Of a DNA stretch of 64,000 nucleotides, positions 11,975 to 20,348 are shown piece by piece; within the stretch, counting starts at the first letter, position 1, and every line of letters begins with the position of its first letter. Below the pieces are notes generated by a model. That model was not told the origin of the DNA and did no database searches. It saw only the letters and a list, made by a program, of their open reading frames with translations. Source of the stretch: an uncultured bacterium (GTDB taxonomy: Bacteria; Planctomycetota; JAJSAM01; JAJVHW01); NCBI GenBank assembly GCA_937996235.1, contig CALKVK010000011.1:143481-207480 (forward strand), given 5' to 3'. The position numbers were made by a program, and so were the translations under genes.

Positions 11975-12772
11975 TCACGACGCGAGCCGCAGCTCGTCCG
12001 CGACGCGGTGGGCCTCGGCGACCACGCGGTCGAGCGCCGGCCCGCGGAAGCGGCGGACGACCATCCCGCCCTCCCAGGCCCAGCACTCGTCGAACGGCCC
12101 GCGGAACAGGTGCGAGGGGAACGGCGCGCTCGCGCTCGGGTTCTCGTGCACGGTCACGCCGAGCACGAACGCGTCGTCGCCGGCCTCCGCCTGCAGCCGC
12201 TCGCACAGCGAGGCGAGCGTGCCCCGCGAGGGCGACCTGCCGCCGCGCCGCTCCTTGAGCCGCGACCACGCCGCGTCGAACGCCTCGAGCCGCACGCGGC
12301 GCCAGCGCAGCGTCACGACCGCGCCGATGCCGGAGTAGCGCTCGACGAAGCGCGGCGACGGGCTCGTGCAGGAGCCGAGCAGCGCCTCCATGATCCGCTC
12401 CGGGCTGGTCACGTCGGTGTCGGCCGTCGGGCCGGGTCGCAGCACGAGCGCGCACGGCACCTCGTCCACGAACTCCTCGAACTGCTTGCGCCCCGCGTCG
12501 AGCTTGCAGCGGATGCGCCGGTACGGGCGCAGCACGCGCAGGGGCGTCGGCAGCTCGCAGATCTCGTCGCCGAAGTCCTTCACCTCGAGCATGCACGCGG
12601 CACCTTCGGCGGCGACGCGGAAGTCGGGGCGGCGGCGTTTCCCGGGGAGTTCGGGTTCGTACTCCCAGACGTTGCGCTCGGCCCAGCCCCGTACTTCCTC
12701 GAAGTAGCGCGCGAGCCAGCGTTCCCCTTCGGTCTTGAACCGGATGGGTGTCTCCTCCCCCGAGGGGAGCAA
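11975..12772 (-). CDS. putative PD-(D/E)XK nuclease-fold protein
   Basis: About 265 residues. Residues ~35-60 read PDFRVAAEGAACMLEVKDF, which fits the PD...(D/E)xK arrangement of restriction-nuclease-like folds: an Asp, about 14 residues, then ExK. The N-terminus (EGERWLARYFEEVRGWAERN) fits the helix that precedes such cores. The rest is unrecognised. The start is uncertain: a TTG at 12772 has no ribosome-binding site, whereas a perfect GGGGGAGGAG lies 6 nt before an in-frame ATC at 12745, and no ATG or GTG occurs nearby. The nuclease call is inference from one motif. Confidence 0.6.
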   Translation of the reverse strand: MLPSGEETPIRFKTEGERWLARYFEEVRGWAERNVWEYEPELPGKRRRPDFRVAAEGAACMLEVKDFGDEICELPTPLRVLRPYRRIRCKLDAGRKQFEEFVDEVPCALVLRPGPTADTDVTSPERIMEALLGSCTSPSPRFVERYSGIGAVVTLRWRRVRLEAFDAAWSRLKERRGGRSPSRGTLASLCERLQAEAGDDAFVLGVTVHENPSASAPFPSHLFRGPFDECWAWEGGMVVRRFRGPALDRVVAEAHRVADELRLAS

Positions 12773-12894
12773 CTGACGGGTCGCGCAGGGGGTGTGCGCA
12801 GAGAGTACCAGATCGCGGGCGTGTGAAGTCCGTCGGCGGATCTCGCCGGGATCCCGCGAAGCGCGCCGGCCGCCGCGTCCGGCACGGAGCCGCC

Positions 12895-13140
12895 ATGCAC
12901 GAACTCCTCCGCTACCACGGCGCCGACATCGCCGGCTTCGTCCTGACGTTCGTCTCGCTGCTGCTGCTCGGCGACCAGCGCCGGAGCGGGTTCCTGGTGG
13001 GCGCGTTCGGCAGCGTCGCGTGGGTCTGGTTCGGGGCGCAGACGGGGAGCCTGCCGACGCTCGTCGCGAACTGCGTGTTCCTGCTGCTCGGGCTGCGCGG
13101 CTTCGTGCGCTGGAGGCGCGGCGCGGGCAGCGCCGGCTGA
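12895..13140 (+). CDS. small membrane protein (81 aa)
   Basis: Two or three hydrophobic helices (DIAGFVLTFVSLLLLGDQ, GFLVGAFGSVAWVWFGAQ, LPTLVANCVFLLLGLRGFVRW) make up nearly the whole protein. The spacing and the GxxxWxWFG segment recall PnuC-like or YgjV-like small transport proteins, but the similarity is only impressionistic. ATG at 12895 with GGAG six bases before it. Confidence 0.65.
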   Translation: MHELLRYHGADIAGFVLTFVSLLLLGDQRRSGFLVGAFGSVAWVWFGAQTGSLPTLVANCVFLLLGLRGFVRWRRGAGSAG

Positions 13141-13216
13141 CGGCGCAGCGCGTGCCCAGATCGCGCGCACGGCGCGCGCGCCCCGTAGCCTGCCCGGACC
13201 TGCGGAGACCGGAACC

Positions 13217-13384
13217 ATGGACAAGCGTGCGAAGAAGCGCATCGAGGGCCTGCGGACGAAGATCGCGACGCTCCGCAAGAAGCTCGCGGGCGCGCGGGAG
13301 CAGGCGGACGACCCGGGCGAGGCGAAGCGCATCGAGGCCGAGATCGCGCAGTGCGAGGCGGAGATCGCGAAGCTGAAGGCGTGA
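13217..13384 (+). CDS. tiny coiled-coil protein (55 aa)
   Basis: MDKRAKKRIEGLRTKIATLR begins a 55-residue, highly charged helical protein with a single break at DDPGEAKR, so it probably folds as a helical hairpin. Upstream is CGGAGACCGGAACC. Its stop codon overlaps a possible GTG start (13381) of the sigma-factor gene, so the two may be translationally coupled. The composition is quite unlike the shadow frames. I know similar short proteins in planctomycete genomes but no function for them. Confidence 0.6.
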   Translation: MDKRAKKRIEGLRTKIATLRKKLAGAREQADDPGEAKRIEAEIAQCEAEIAKLKA

Positions 13385-13452
13385 CCCGCGGTGCACCGCA
13401 GCGCTCCGCGACCGGTTCGCCGCCCCGCGGCATCCACACGACGGACGAGCGC

Positions 13453-15264
13453 ATGCGCGACCTGATCCGCACCGTCGACCCCGACGACCTGATGGCCCAC
13501 CACGAGTGGCTGCGCCGTCTGGCGCGCCGCCTCGTGTTCGACGACGCCGAGGCCGAGGACGTCGTCCAGGAGACGTGGCTCGCGGCGATCGAGCGGCCGC
13601 CGCAGCGGCGCGAGTCGCTGCGCGCGTGGCTGGCCGCCGTCGCGCGGAACGCGGCGCGTCAGCTCGCGCGCGGCGAGAGCCGGCGCGACGTGCGCGAGCG
13701 CGCCGTCGCACGGCCCGAGGGGCTCGAGGCGACGGCCGACGTCGTCGCGCGCGCCGAGGCGCGGCGCATCCTGACCGAGGCCGCGCTCGCGCTCGACGAG
13801 CCCAGCCGCACGACGGTGCTCCTCCGCTTCTTCGAGGGGCTGCCGCCGCGCGAGATCGCGAAGCGCGAGGGCGTGCCCGTCGAGACCGTGCGTTCGCGCG
13901 TGCGGCGCGGCGTGGCCGCGCTGCGCGAGGCGCTCGACGCGGGGCACGGCGGCGACCGGGGCGCGTGGCTGTCGCTGCTCCTGCCGCTGACGGCGCCGGC
14001 GCTCCCGGGTGCCGTCGCGCCCGGCCGGGTGCCGCAGGACGGGCCGCCGCCGCGCCCCGTCCGCGCGCCGTCGCTCCCCGCCGCGGGCGCCGCGCTCGCG
14101 GTCGCCGCGGCGGTCGGGATCGGGTTCGTGCTGCGGGGCGCCGCGCCCGACGCGGACCTCGCGCAGCGCGCGGCCGCGCTGCGGGCCGAGGCGGCCGACC
14201 TGCGCGGGGCGACCGACGGCGCGCTCGGACGCGCCGCACGCGCGGAGGCCGAGCTGGCGGAGCTGCGCGCGGCCCGTCCCGGCGCGCCCGCTCCGGCCGC
14301 CGCGGCGCGGGGACCGGGCGCCGCGGCGCCGCCCGTCGTCGAGAGCGCCGCGCGCGGTCCGCGCTTCGCGTTCCCCGGGCACCGCGCCGTGCTCGAGACG
14401 GAGGACTGGGCCGCGGCCGGGCAGGCGCTCGCCGACCTGATCCGCGCGCTGGCGCCCGTGGCCGACCCGCTCGCCTCCGGCGACGCGCCCGAGCCGGAAG
14501 ACGTCGGCCGCATCCAGGTGTGCAGCGGTCCGGTGACCGCGCTGGCGCTGCGGTTGCAGCAGGCCGGCCTCGCCACCCCGCTCGCGACGCAGGCGCTCGC
14601 GCACCCGGCGGTCTACGCGAACCTGCTGCCGCCGACGCTCGCCGCGCTCGGCGTACCGCTGCGCGCGGAGCAGGAGACGGCGCTCGAGCGCGCGGCGCAC
14701 GACGCGCTGACGGAGCTCGAGACCGCCCGCGACGAGCTCGGCGAGGGCGCGATCGAGCTCCGGCGCGTGAGCGTCGAGGCCGAGACGCTTGAGCGCTGGC
14801 TCGGAGCCGTCGACGCGCTCCTCGATCCGGCGCAGCGCGACGCGCTCTGCCCCGCCGTGGTGCGCGGCCGGGTGGGCCTCGACGTGGCGGGCGAGGGGCT
14901 GCTCTGGCCCGCCGCCGCGCCGCTCCGCGACGTGCGCGACGCGGACTCGTACGCGCGCGCCCTCGAGCGGCTGCTCGTGGCGCCCGCGTTCCCCGGCGGC
15001 ACGGCCGAACGCGACGCCGCGAACGAGATCCTGCGGCGCTGGGCCGCCGGGTTGCCGGCGTCGGCGTTCGCGCAGGTGCGCGACCCGCTGTCGGCGCTCG
15101 GCTGCCCTCCGATCGAGCAGTGCGCGTACTGGGCCGAGCGCACGGCCGAACTGCTCGAGGCCCTCCGCGATCACGCTGCGGCGACGGCGCTGCAGCGGCA
15201 GATCCTCGCCCGCGCGCTGGTCCCGTTCCTGCCGTCCACGCAGCCACAGGAGTCGTCCCGATGA
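13453..15264 (+). CDS. ECF sigma factor with transmembrane segment and extracytoplasmic domain
   Basis: 603 residues from ATG 13453; a GTG at 13381 overlapping the previous stop is an alternative. Sigma region 2 covers about residues 15-70 (AEDVVQETWLAAIERPPQ). Region 4 covers ~105-160 (LALDEPSRTTVLLRFFEGLP, EIAKREGVPVETVRSRVRRG). One transmembrane helix (AGAALAVAAAVGIGFVLRGA) lies near 210-228, then a short Ala/Glu coiled coil, then a C-terminal domain of about 300 residues predicted outside the cytoplasm. That domain (ALRLQQAG, VVRGRVGLDVAGEGLLW, AAPLRDVRDAD) is homologous to the neighbouring protein at 15261-16517. The sigma part is certain; signalling through the membrane is inference. 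Confidence 0.9.
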   Translation: MRDLIRTVDPDDLMAHHEWLRRLARRLVFDDAEAEDVVQETWLAAIERPPQRRESLRAWLAAVARNAARQLARGESRRDVRERAVARPEGLEATADVVARAEARRILTEAALALDEPSRTTVLLRFFEGLPPREIAKREGVPVETVRSRVRRGVAALREALDAGHGGDRGAWLSLLLPLTAPALPGAVAPGRVPQDGPPPRPVRAPSLPAAGAALAVAAAVGIGFVLRGAAPDADLAQRAAALRAEAADLRGATDGALGRAARAEAELAELRAARPGAPAPAAAARGPGAAAPPVVESAARGPRFAFPGHRAVLETEDWAAAGQALADLIRALAPVADPLASGDAPEPEDVGRIQVCSGPVTALALRLQQAGLATPLATQALAHPAVYANLLPPTLAALGVPLRAEQETALERAAHDALTELETARDELGEGAIELRRVSVEAETLERWLGAVDALLDPAQRDALCPAVVRGRVGLDVAGEGLLWPAAAPLRDVRDADSYARALERLLVAPAFPGGTAERDAANEILRRWAAGLPASAFAQVRDPLSALGCPPIEQCAYWAERTAELLEALRDHAAATALQRQILARALVPFLPSTQPQESSR

Positions 15265-16517
15265 ACCGCCCCTCCGCCGCGCTCGCCGTGGTCCTCGCAC
15301 TCTGCGGCGCACTCGCCGGCTACCTCCTGCGCGGCGCGTCCCGCGACGACGCGGAGACGGCGCGGCTGCAGGCGGAGCTCGACGCGGCGCAGGCGGCGCG
15401 CGCCGCGGCGGAGGGCGCGCGCTCGGCGGCCGAGACGCGCGCGGCCGCGGCGGAGCGCGAGCTCGGCGCAGCCCGCCGCGACGCGCAGCGCGTCGCGCGC
15501 GAGGCCGAGGCGGCCGCGGCGGCGGCCGCCGCCGCCCCGCCGCCCGCGCCGGAGGCGGCGACCGACGTCGCGGCGGCCGAGGAGGAGGAGACCTGGCGGA
15601 CGCGCGTCGGGCGCTATCCCGCGTTCGCCTTCGAGGACGGCGGCGAGCACATCCACGACGCGCTCGCGGAGATCGACTGGGGCTCCGTCGCCGAGCACAT
15701 GTCGGCGATGGTGCCGCTCATCGACGAGATCGCGGGTGCGCTCGCCGCGGGCCGGCCGCCGTCACCCGAGGCGCTCGGCGCCACGCAGCAGCACAACGGC
15801 CCGCTGGTGGTCGCCGCGCTGCGCCTGCAGCAGGAGGGCGTCCCCGGCACGGGGCCCAACGGTTCGTTCACCCACCCGGCGTTCATGACGAACGCCATCG
15901 CCGCGAACCTCGAGGCGCTCGGGCTGGCGCTCGACGCGAACCAGATGCGGCGCCTCGGCGACATCGGCGCCGACTACGAGCGCCGCGACCGCGAGCGCCT
16001 CGCGGCCTACGCCGACGCGACGCCGCAGATCCGCAAGCTGGCCGACGAGGCGCAGGAGAAGGGCGCGTTCTTCGAGGCGGCGCTCGGCGTGCTGCGCGCC
16101 GATCAGCGCACGGCTCTCGTGCCGGAGGCCGCGCGGGGCCGCGTCGCGCTCGACCTCTTCTCCGAGGGGCTCGTCTGGGTCGGGCGCGCGCAGCCGCTGC
16201 GCTTCCGCGACCCCGCGCACCTGACGGAGCTCGTCGAGGCGCAGTTCATCGCACACGTCGATCCGGCGGCGCGCGACGCGGCGCACCGCGTCGTCGCGGA
16301 CTGGGTCGCGGCGCTGCCGAGCGCGGTCACGGAGCGCGAACCGGACGCGCTCGAGCAGAACGGCATCCTGGTCGCGTCGCACGTGACGACCTGCGCGCTG
16401 CACGTGGCGCAACTCGTCGAGACGCTGCTGCGCGACGTGGCCGTGGGCGACGAGGCCGCGCAGCGCCTGCGCGCGGTCGGCGGCACGGTGGTGCCGCTCC
16501 TGCAGTCCGGCACCTGA
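15261..16517 (+). CDS. membrane-anchored paralogue of the sigma factor's C-terminal domain
   Basis: 418 residues; its ATG overlaps the sigma-factor stop (ATGA). The N-terminal helix (SAALAVVLALCGALAGYLLRGA) is followed by an Ala/Glu/Arg coiled coil (residues ~30-85), an Ala/Pro linker and a ~300-residue domain. Motifs shared in the same order with the sigma factor include GPLVVAALRLQQEG, THPAFMTNAIAANLEALGLAL, VLRADQRTALVPEAARGRV and SEGLVWVGRAQPLRFRD. It looks like the sigma factor with the DNA-binding half removed. A role as sensor partner or anti-sigma-like regulator is suggested only by context. Confidence 0.8.
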   Translation: MNRPSAALAVVLALCGALAGYLLRGASRDDAETARLQAELDAAQAARAAAEGARSAAETRAAAAERELGAARRDAQRVAREAEAAAAAAAAAPPPAPEAATDVAAAEEEETWRTRVGRYPAFAFEDGGEHIHDALAEIDWGSVAEHMSAMVPLIDEIAGALAAGRPPSPEALGATQQHNGPLVVAALRLQQEGVPGTGPNGSFTHPAFMTNAIAANLEALGLALDANQMRRLGDIGADYERRDRERLAAYADATPQIRKLADEAQEKGAFFEAALGVLRADQRTALVPEAARGRVALDLFSEGLVWVGRAQPLRFRDPAHLTELVEAQFIAHVDPAARDAAHRVVADWVAALPSAVTEREPDALEQNGILVASHVTTCALHVAQLVETLLRDVAVGDEAAQRLRAVGGTVVPLLQSGT

Positions 16518-16539
16518 GCGGGCGACGCGGTCGGACGGC

Positions 16540-17562
16540 TCAGAAGCCGTTCGTGTCGAAGAGGTACACGTCCGACGTGATGTCGTGTGTGCCGTCCGTG
16601 ATGCTCTTCATGCCCTCGGTGGCGTGCATCGCCTGGAACGCGAACGTCGCCCGGACGTGCGGCAGCGCGAGGTCGAGCACCTCGACGTTCAGGAAGCCGC
16701 TGTTCGGCACGAGGTCGTAGACGACGGCCGCGCCCCCGCCCGGCGGGATGACCTGGAAGTTCCCGCGCGCGCGGTTCGCGTCGAGGGCGATCTGCGGGCC
16801 GGGCCCGTTGACGCCGCGCACGAGCAGGTAGATGGCCTCGCGCGTGCCGTCCTGCAGGGTCCGCGTGGCGTAGATCTGCAGGGTCTTGTCGCCGCTGTAG
16901 TACTCCGACTGCGCGGCGCTCGAGACCCACGGCGAGCCGTCCACGGAGGCGTTCGTGCCCCCGCCGGTCGGCGTGCCGCCGCCGAACTTCGTGATCAGCT
17001 TCTGGGCCTTCACCGCGGCCGACGCCGCCTTCGTGAGCTGCTTCCCGCGGCCCTTGAAGTCGATCGGCTCGAGCAGACCGTCCGCGGTGAGCGCGGCCTG
17101 CAGCTTGTCGGACTGCTTCCGCACCTTCGCGGCCGCCTTCTCGTCGAGCGAGCCGAGCGCCGCCTCGATGTCGAGGTGGTTGTCGCCGAGCGCCTGGGCC
17201 AGCTTCGAGAACGCGCCGGCGTAGAGCGCCGGCAGCTGCTGCACCTTCACGGGAGTCGGGTCGGTCGCCGCCTTGAACTCGGCCTTGAACGCCTTCGCCA
17301 GGGCGGTCCGCGTGGAGGTCGCCGTCTTGACGTCGTCGAGCACGTCGTCGGCCGGCTTCGCGAGCGCCGCGAGGGCCTTGCCGACGGCCTTGGCCTCCTT
17401 CTTCGCGACGCGGTCGAGCGTGCCGCCGTAGTCGTTGTCGCGGCGCTGTTCGAGCTCCTCCTGCAGGGCCAGGAAGGGGTCGCGCAGGAAGGTCGCGCCG
17501 GCGGGCAGCGCGTACGCGGCGAGGAGAGCGAGCGCGAGGGCGAGGGTGGAGCGGCGGAACAT
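16540..17562 (-). CDS. secreted helical + beta domain protein (340 aa)
   Basis: A signal peptide (MFRRSTLALALALLAAYALP) precedes about 170 Ala/Lys/Asp-rich helical residues and a Gly/Thr linker (GGGTPTGGGTNASVDGSPW). The C-terminal ~130 residues are beta-rich and resemble DUF6252-type domains (VDGSPWVSSAAQ, YYSGDKTLQIYATR). ATG 17562 follows GGAAGGACTCGAG. It has the same architecture as the proteins at 6306-7235 and 22573-23487. It converges with the sigma-factor pair, with a 22-bp gap. Confidence 0.75.
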   Translation of the reverse strand: MFRRSTLALALALLAAYALPAGATFLRDPFLALQEELEQRRDNDYGGTLDRVAKKEAKAVGKALAALAKPADDVLDDVKTATSTRTALAKAFKAEFKAATDPTPVKVQQLPALYAGAFSKLAQALGDNHLDIEAALGSLDEKAAAKVRKQSDKLQAALTADGLLEPIDFKGRGKQLTKAASAAVKAQKLITKFGGGTPTGGGTNASVDGSPWVSSAAQSEYYSGDKTLQIYATRTLQDGTREAIYLLVRGVNGPGPQIALDANRARGNFQVIPPGGGAAVVYDLVPNSGFLNVEVLDLALPHVRATFAFQAMHATEGMKSITDGTHDITSDVYLFDTNGF

Positions 17563-17663
17563 CTCGAGTCCTTCCACGAGTGGAGACGGCGGGCGTACTG
17601 CGAGCCCCGAGGGTAGCCGAGAGCGCCGGAGCCGCCGCGCACCGGCCGGGCCGGCGGGCCTCG

Positions 17664-18695
17664 CTACTCGCCCTTGAGCGCCTTCCAGATCGCGCCGAAG
17701 CGGGGCGCCGCGGCGCCCGCGTCGGCGAGGAAGGAGAGCTGCGCGCCGCCGCCGTCGGCGTACGACGTCCCCTGCAGCACCGCGGGGTCGAGGCGCTCCT
17801 TCGCGGCGTCGTTGCAGCTCGCGTAGAGCGTCGCCTCGGCGATCTCCGCGGCGATGTCGGGGCGCAGGCAGAAGTCGATGAAGCGGTGCGCCAGCTCGCG
17901 GTGCGGCGCCGACTTCGGGATCGCCCAGTTGTCGACGTACACGAGCGCGCCCTCGGGCGGCACCAGGAAGCGCAGGTCGGAGCGCTCCGCCTGCGCGCCG
18001 GCGATCGTGCCGCTCCAGGCCTGGGCCAGCACGACCTCTCCGCTCACGAGCGAGGCGCCCGGCGTGTCGCTGTCGTACTTCGCGACGAGCGCCTTCTGGC
18101 GCGTGAGGAGCTGCGCCGCCGCGTCGAGCTCGCCCGGCGCCTGCGAGTTGGGGTCGCGGCCCTCGGCGAGCAGCGCCGCCGAGACGAGCTCGCGCACGTC
18201 GTTCAGCATGCTGATGCGACCCGCGTACGGCGCGGCGTGCTCCGGGTCGAGCAGGTCGCGCCACGACGTGGGCGCCGGGTCCACGACCGCCGGGTCGTAC
18301 GCGATGCCGGTCACGCCCCACGAGAACGGCACGGAGTGCCGCAGGCCCGCGTCGTACGGCGGGTCCGCGAAGCGCGGCGCGAGGTTGCCCAGGTTCGGCA
18401 GCAGCGCGTGGTCGAGATCCGCGAGGAGTCCGTCGCGCACGAGCTCGCGCACCGTGTAGTCCGTCGGGCAGACGACGTCGTAGCCGGCGGCGCCGGCCTG
18501 CAGCTTCGCGCGCAGCTCCTCGTTGCTCGCGAAGTTCGCCTCGACGACGCGCGCGCCCGTCTCGGCCTCGAACTTCGCGTAGACCTCGGGCGGCACGTAC
18601 TCCGTCCAGATGAAGACCGAGAGCGTCGGCGTGCCGCCGCCGCAGCGCGCGGCGGAGAGCGCGAGGACGCACGCGAGCGGGAGGAGACGGCGCAT
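17664..18695 (-). CDS. potD: polyamine ABC transporter substrate-binding protein PotD
   Basis: Periplasmic binding protein of the spermidine/putrescine family, 343 residues with an N-terminal signal peptide. SVFIWTEYVPPEVYAKFEAE is the hallmark N-terminal strand and helix. YDVVCPTDYTVRELVRDGLL, PFSWGVTGIAYDP and VPPEGALVYVDNWAIPKSAP are also family features. The start codon overlaps the potC stop by one base. The order potA-potB-potC-potD matches the classical operon. Polyamine specificity is inferred from the family; other PotD-like proteins bind different cationic or small ligands. Confidence 0.92.
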   Translation of the reverse strand: MRRLLPLACVLALSAARCGGGTPTLSVFIWTEYVPPEVYAKFEAETGARVVEANFASNEELRAKLQAGAAGYDVVCPTDYTVRELVRDGLLADLDHALLPNLGNLAPRFADPPYDAGLRHSVPFSWGVTGIAYDPAVVDPAPTSWRDLLDPEHAAPYAGRISMLNDVRELVSAALLAEGRDPNSQAPGELDAAAQLLTRQKALVAKYDSDTPGASLVSGEVVLAQAWSGTIAGAQAERSDLRFLVPPEGALVYVDNWAIPKSAPHRELAHRFIDFCLRPDIAAEIAEATLYASCNDAAKERLDPAVLQGTSYADGGGAQLSFLADAGAAAPRFGAIWKALKGE

Positions 18696-19519
18696 CACTT
18701 CGACCTCTGCAGCAGGGCGGAGAGCGAGACGAGGACGATCGACCCGGCCACGAGCAGCGCCGAGAGCGCGTTCATCTCGGGCGTCACGCCGCGGCGCACC
18801 ATGGACCAGACGTGGACGGGGAGTGTCGGCGCGCGGTCGCCGCTGGTGAAGAACGCGATGACGAACTCGTCGAACGACAGCGTGAACGCGAGCAGCGCGC
18901 CGCCGAGCACGGCCGGACCGAGGAGCGGCAGCGTCACGCGACGGAACGCGGCACGCGGCGTGGCGCCGAGGTCGAGCGCCGCCTCCTCGAGACTCGGCGG
19001 GAGCTGCGCGAGGCGCGCGCGGACGAGCAGCGCGACGTACGAGATCGCGAAGGCGCCGTGGCCGGCGATCACTGTCGGGAGTCCCAGGGTCGGCCGCGCG
19101 CCCGTGAGGCGCGTGACGAGCCCGAAGAGCAGCGAGAAGAAGAGCAGGAGCGACACGCCCTGCACGACGTCCGGCACGACGACCGGCGCGACGACCGCGC
19201 CTTCGAGAGCGGCGCGGCCCCGCGTCGCGCGCGCCATGCCGAGGGCGAGGAGCGTCCCGAGCACCGTCGCGACGACCGCCGTGCACGCCGCGACGAGCGC
19301 GCTGTTCGCGAGGGCGCGCCCCACCGCGACGTCGCGCGCGAGCTCGCCGTACCAGCGCGTCGTGAAGCCGTTCCAGACCGCCGCGTAGCGGCTGTCGCTG
19401 AAGCTGAAGACGGCGAGCACGACGACGGGCAGGTAGAGGAACGCGAGCACGAGGCCCGCGTTGCCCCAGGCGAGCGGGGCGATCAGCCGGTCGGCGCGCG
19501 CGACGTCACGCGATCGCAT
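18695..19519 (-). CDS. potC: polyamine ABC transporter permease PotC
   Basis: 274 residues with six transmembrane helices. The MetI-type cytoplasmic loop for ATPase contact is present (SLEEAALDLGATPRAAFRRV, followed by TLPLLGPAVLGG). FSFSDSRYAAVWNGFTTRWY is typical of the PotC N-terminal region. The start overlaps the end of potB by 14 bases. Forms the membrane channel with PotB. Confidence 0.93.
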   Translation of the reverse strand: MRSRDVARADRLIAPLAWGNAGLVLAFLYLPVVVLAVFSFSDSRYAAVWNGFTTRWYGELARDVAVGRALANSALVAACTAVVATVLGTLLALGMARATRGRAALEGAVVAPVVVPDVVQGVSLLLFFSLLFGLVTRLTGARPTLGLPTVIAGHGAFAISYVALLVRARLAQLPPSLEEAALDLGATPRAAFRRVTLPLLGPAVLGGALLAFTLSFDEFVIAFFTSGDRAPTLPVHVWSMVRRGVTPEMNALSALLVAGSIVLVSLSALLQRSK

Positions 19520-20348
19520 CGATGCCCCCACCGAGGCGCGCGAGCAGGCGCAGGGCGCCTGCGACGAGCAGCAGCAGCACGACCGACAGCACGCAGCCGA
19601 GCGGCCAGTCGGACGGCTCGTGCTGGAAGCAGTCGCGCAGCACGTTGCCGAGGTACGCCGTCTTCGCGCCGCCGAGCAGGTCGGGCACGACGAACGCGCC
19701 GAGCACGGGAACGAAGACGAGGATCGAGCCGGCGAGCAGACCCGGGCGGAGCAGCGGCAGGACGACGCGGCGGAGCGCCGTCGCGCGCGTCGCACCGAGG
19801 TCCTCGGCCGCGTCCACGAGCCGCCAGTCGAGGCGCTCGGCCGACGTGTAGACCGCGTAGACCATGAACGGCAGGTACGCGTACACGGTGCCGACGAGGA
19901 CGGCGCCCGGCGTGCCCAGCAGCGCGAACGTGTCGCGCGGCGCGAGCAGCCCGAGGCCCTGCGCGACCTGGTCCAGGAAGCCGCTCGGGCGGAGCACGAA
20001 CATCCACGCGTACGTCAGAGCCAGCGAGTTGGCCCACAGCGGCAGCACGACGGCGAGGTAGAGCGCGCGCCGCAGCCGCGGCGGGCGGCGCGCGATGAAC
20101 ACGGCGAGGGGCGCGCCGCAGAGCAGGCAGATGGCGGTCGTCGCGGTCGCGAGCACGGCGGAGCGGCGGAACGCCGTCAGCCACGCGGGATCGAGGAGCC
20201 GCCCCCACGCGGCGGCGCTGAACTCCGTCTCGAACGGGCGCCCGCGCTGCGCGAACGCGAGCAGCAGCACGAACACGAGCGGCGCGAACGCGAAGACGCC
20301 GAGCCACACGAGCGGCGGCGCGAGCAGCGGCCACGCGCGGCGCGTCAC
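19506..20348 (-). CDS. potB: polyamine ABC transporter permease PotB
   Basis: 280 residues, six transmembrane helices, with the EAA loop VDAAEDLGATRATALRRVVL and the PotB-like PLWANSLALTYAWMFVLRPSG. The GTG start overlaps the potA stop (GTGA), so translation is coupled. Partner of PotC. Confidence 0.93.
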   Translation of the reverse strand: MTRRAWPLLAPPLVWLGVFAFAPLVFVLLLAFAQRGRPFETEFSAAAWGRLLDPAWLTAFRRSAVLATATTAICLLCGAPLAVFIARRPPRLRRALYLAVVLPLWANSLALTYAWMFVLRPSGFLDQVAQGLGLLAPRDTFALLGTPGAVLVGTVYAYLPFMVYAVYTSAERLDWRLVDAAEDLGATRATALRRVVLPLLRPGLLAGSILVFVPVLGAFVVPDLLGGAKTAYLGNVLRDCFQHEPSDWPLGCVLSVVLLLLVAGALRLLARLGGGIDAIA

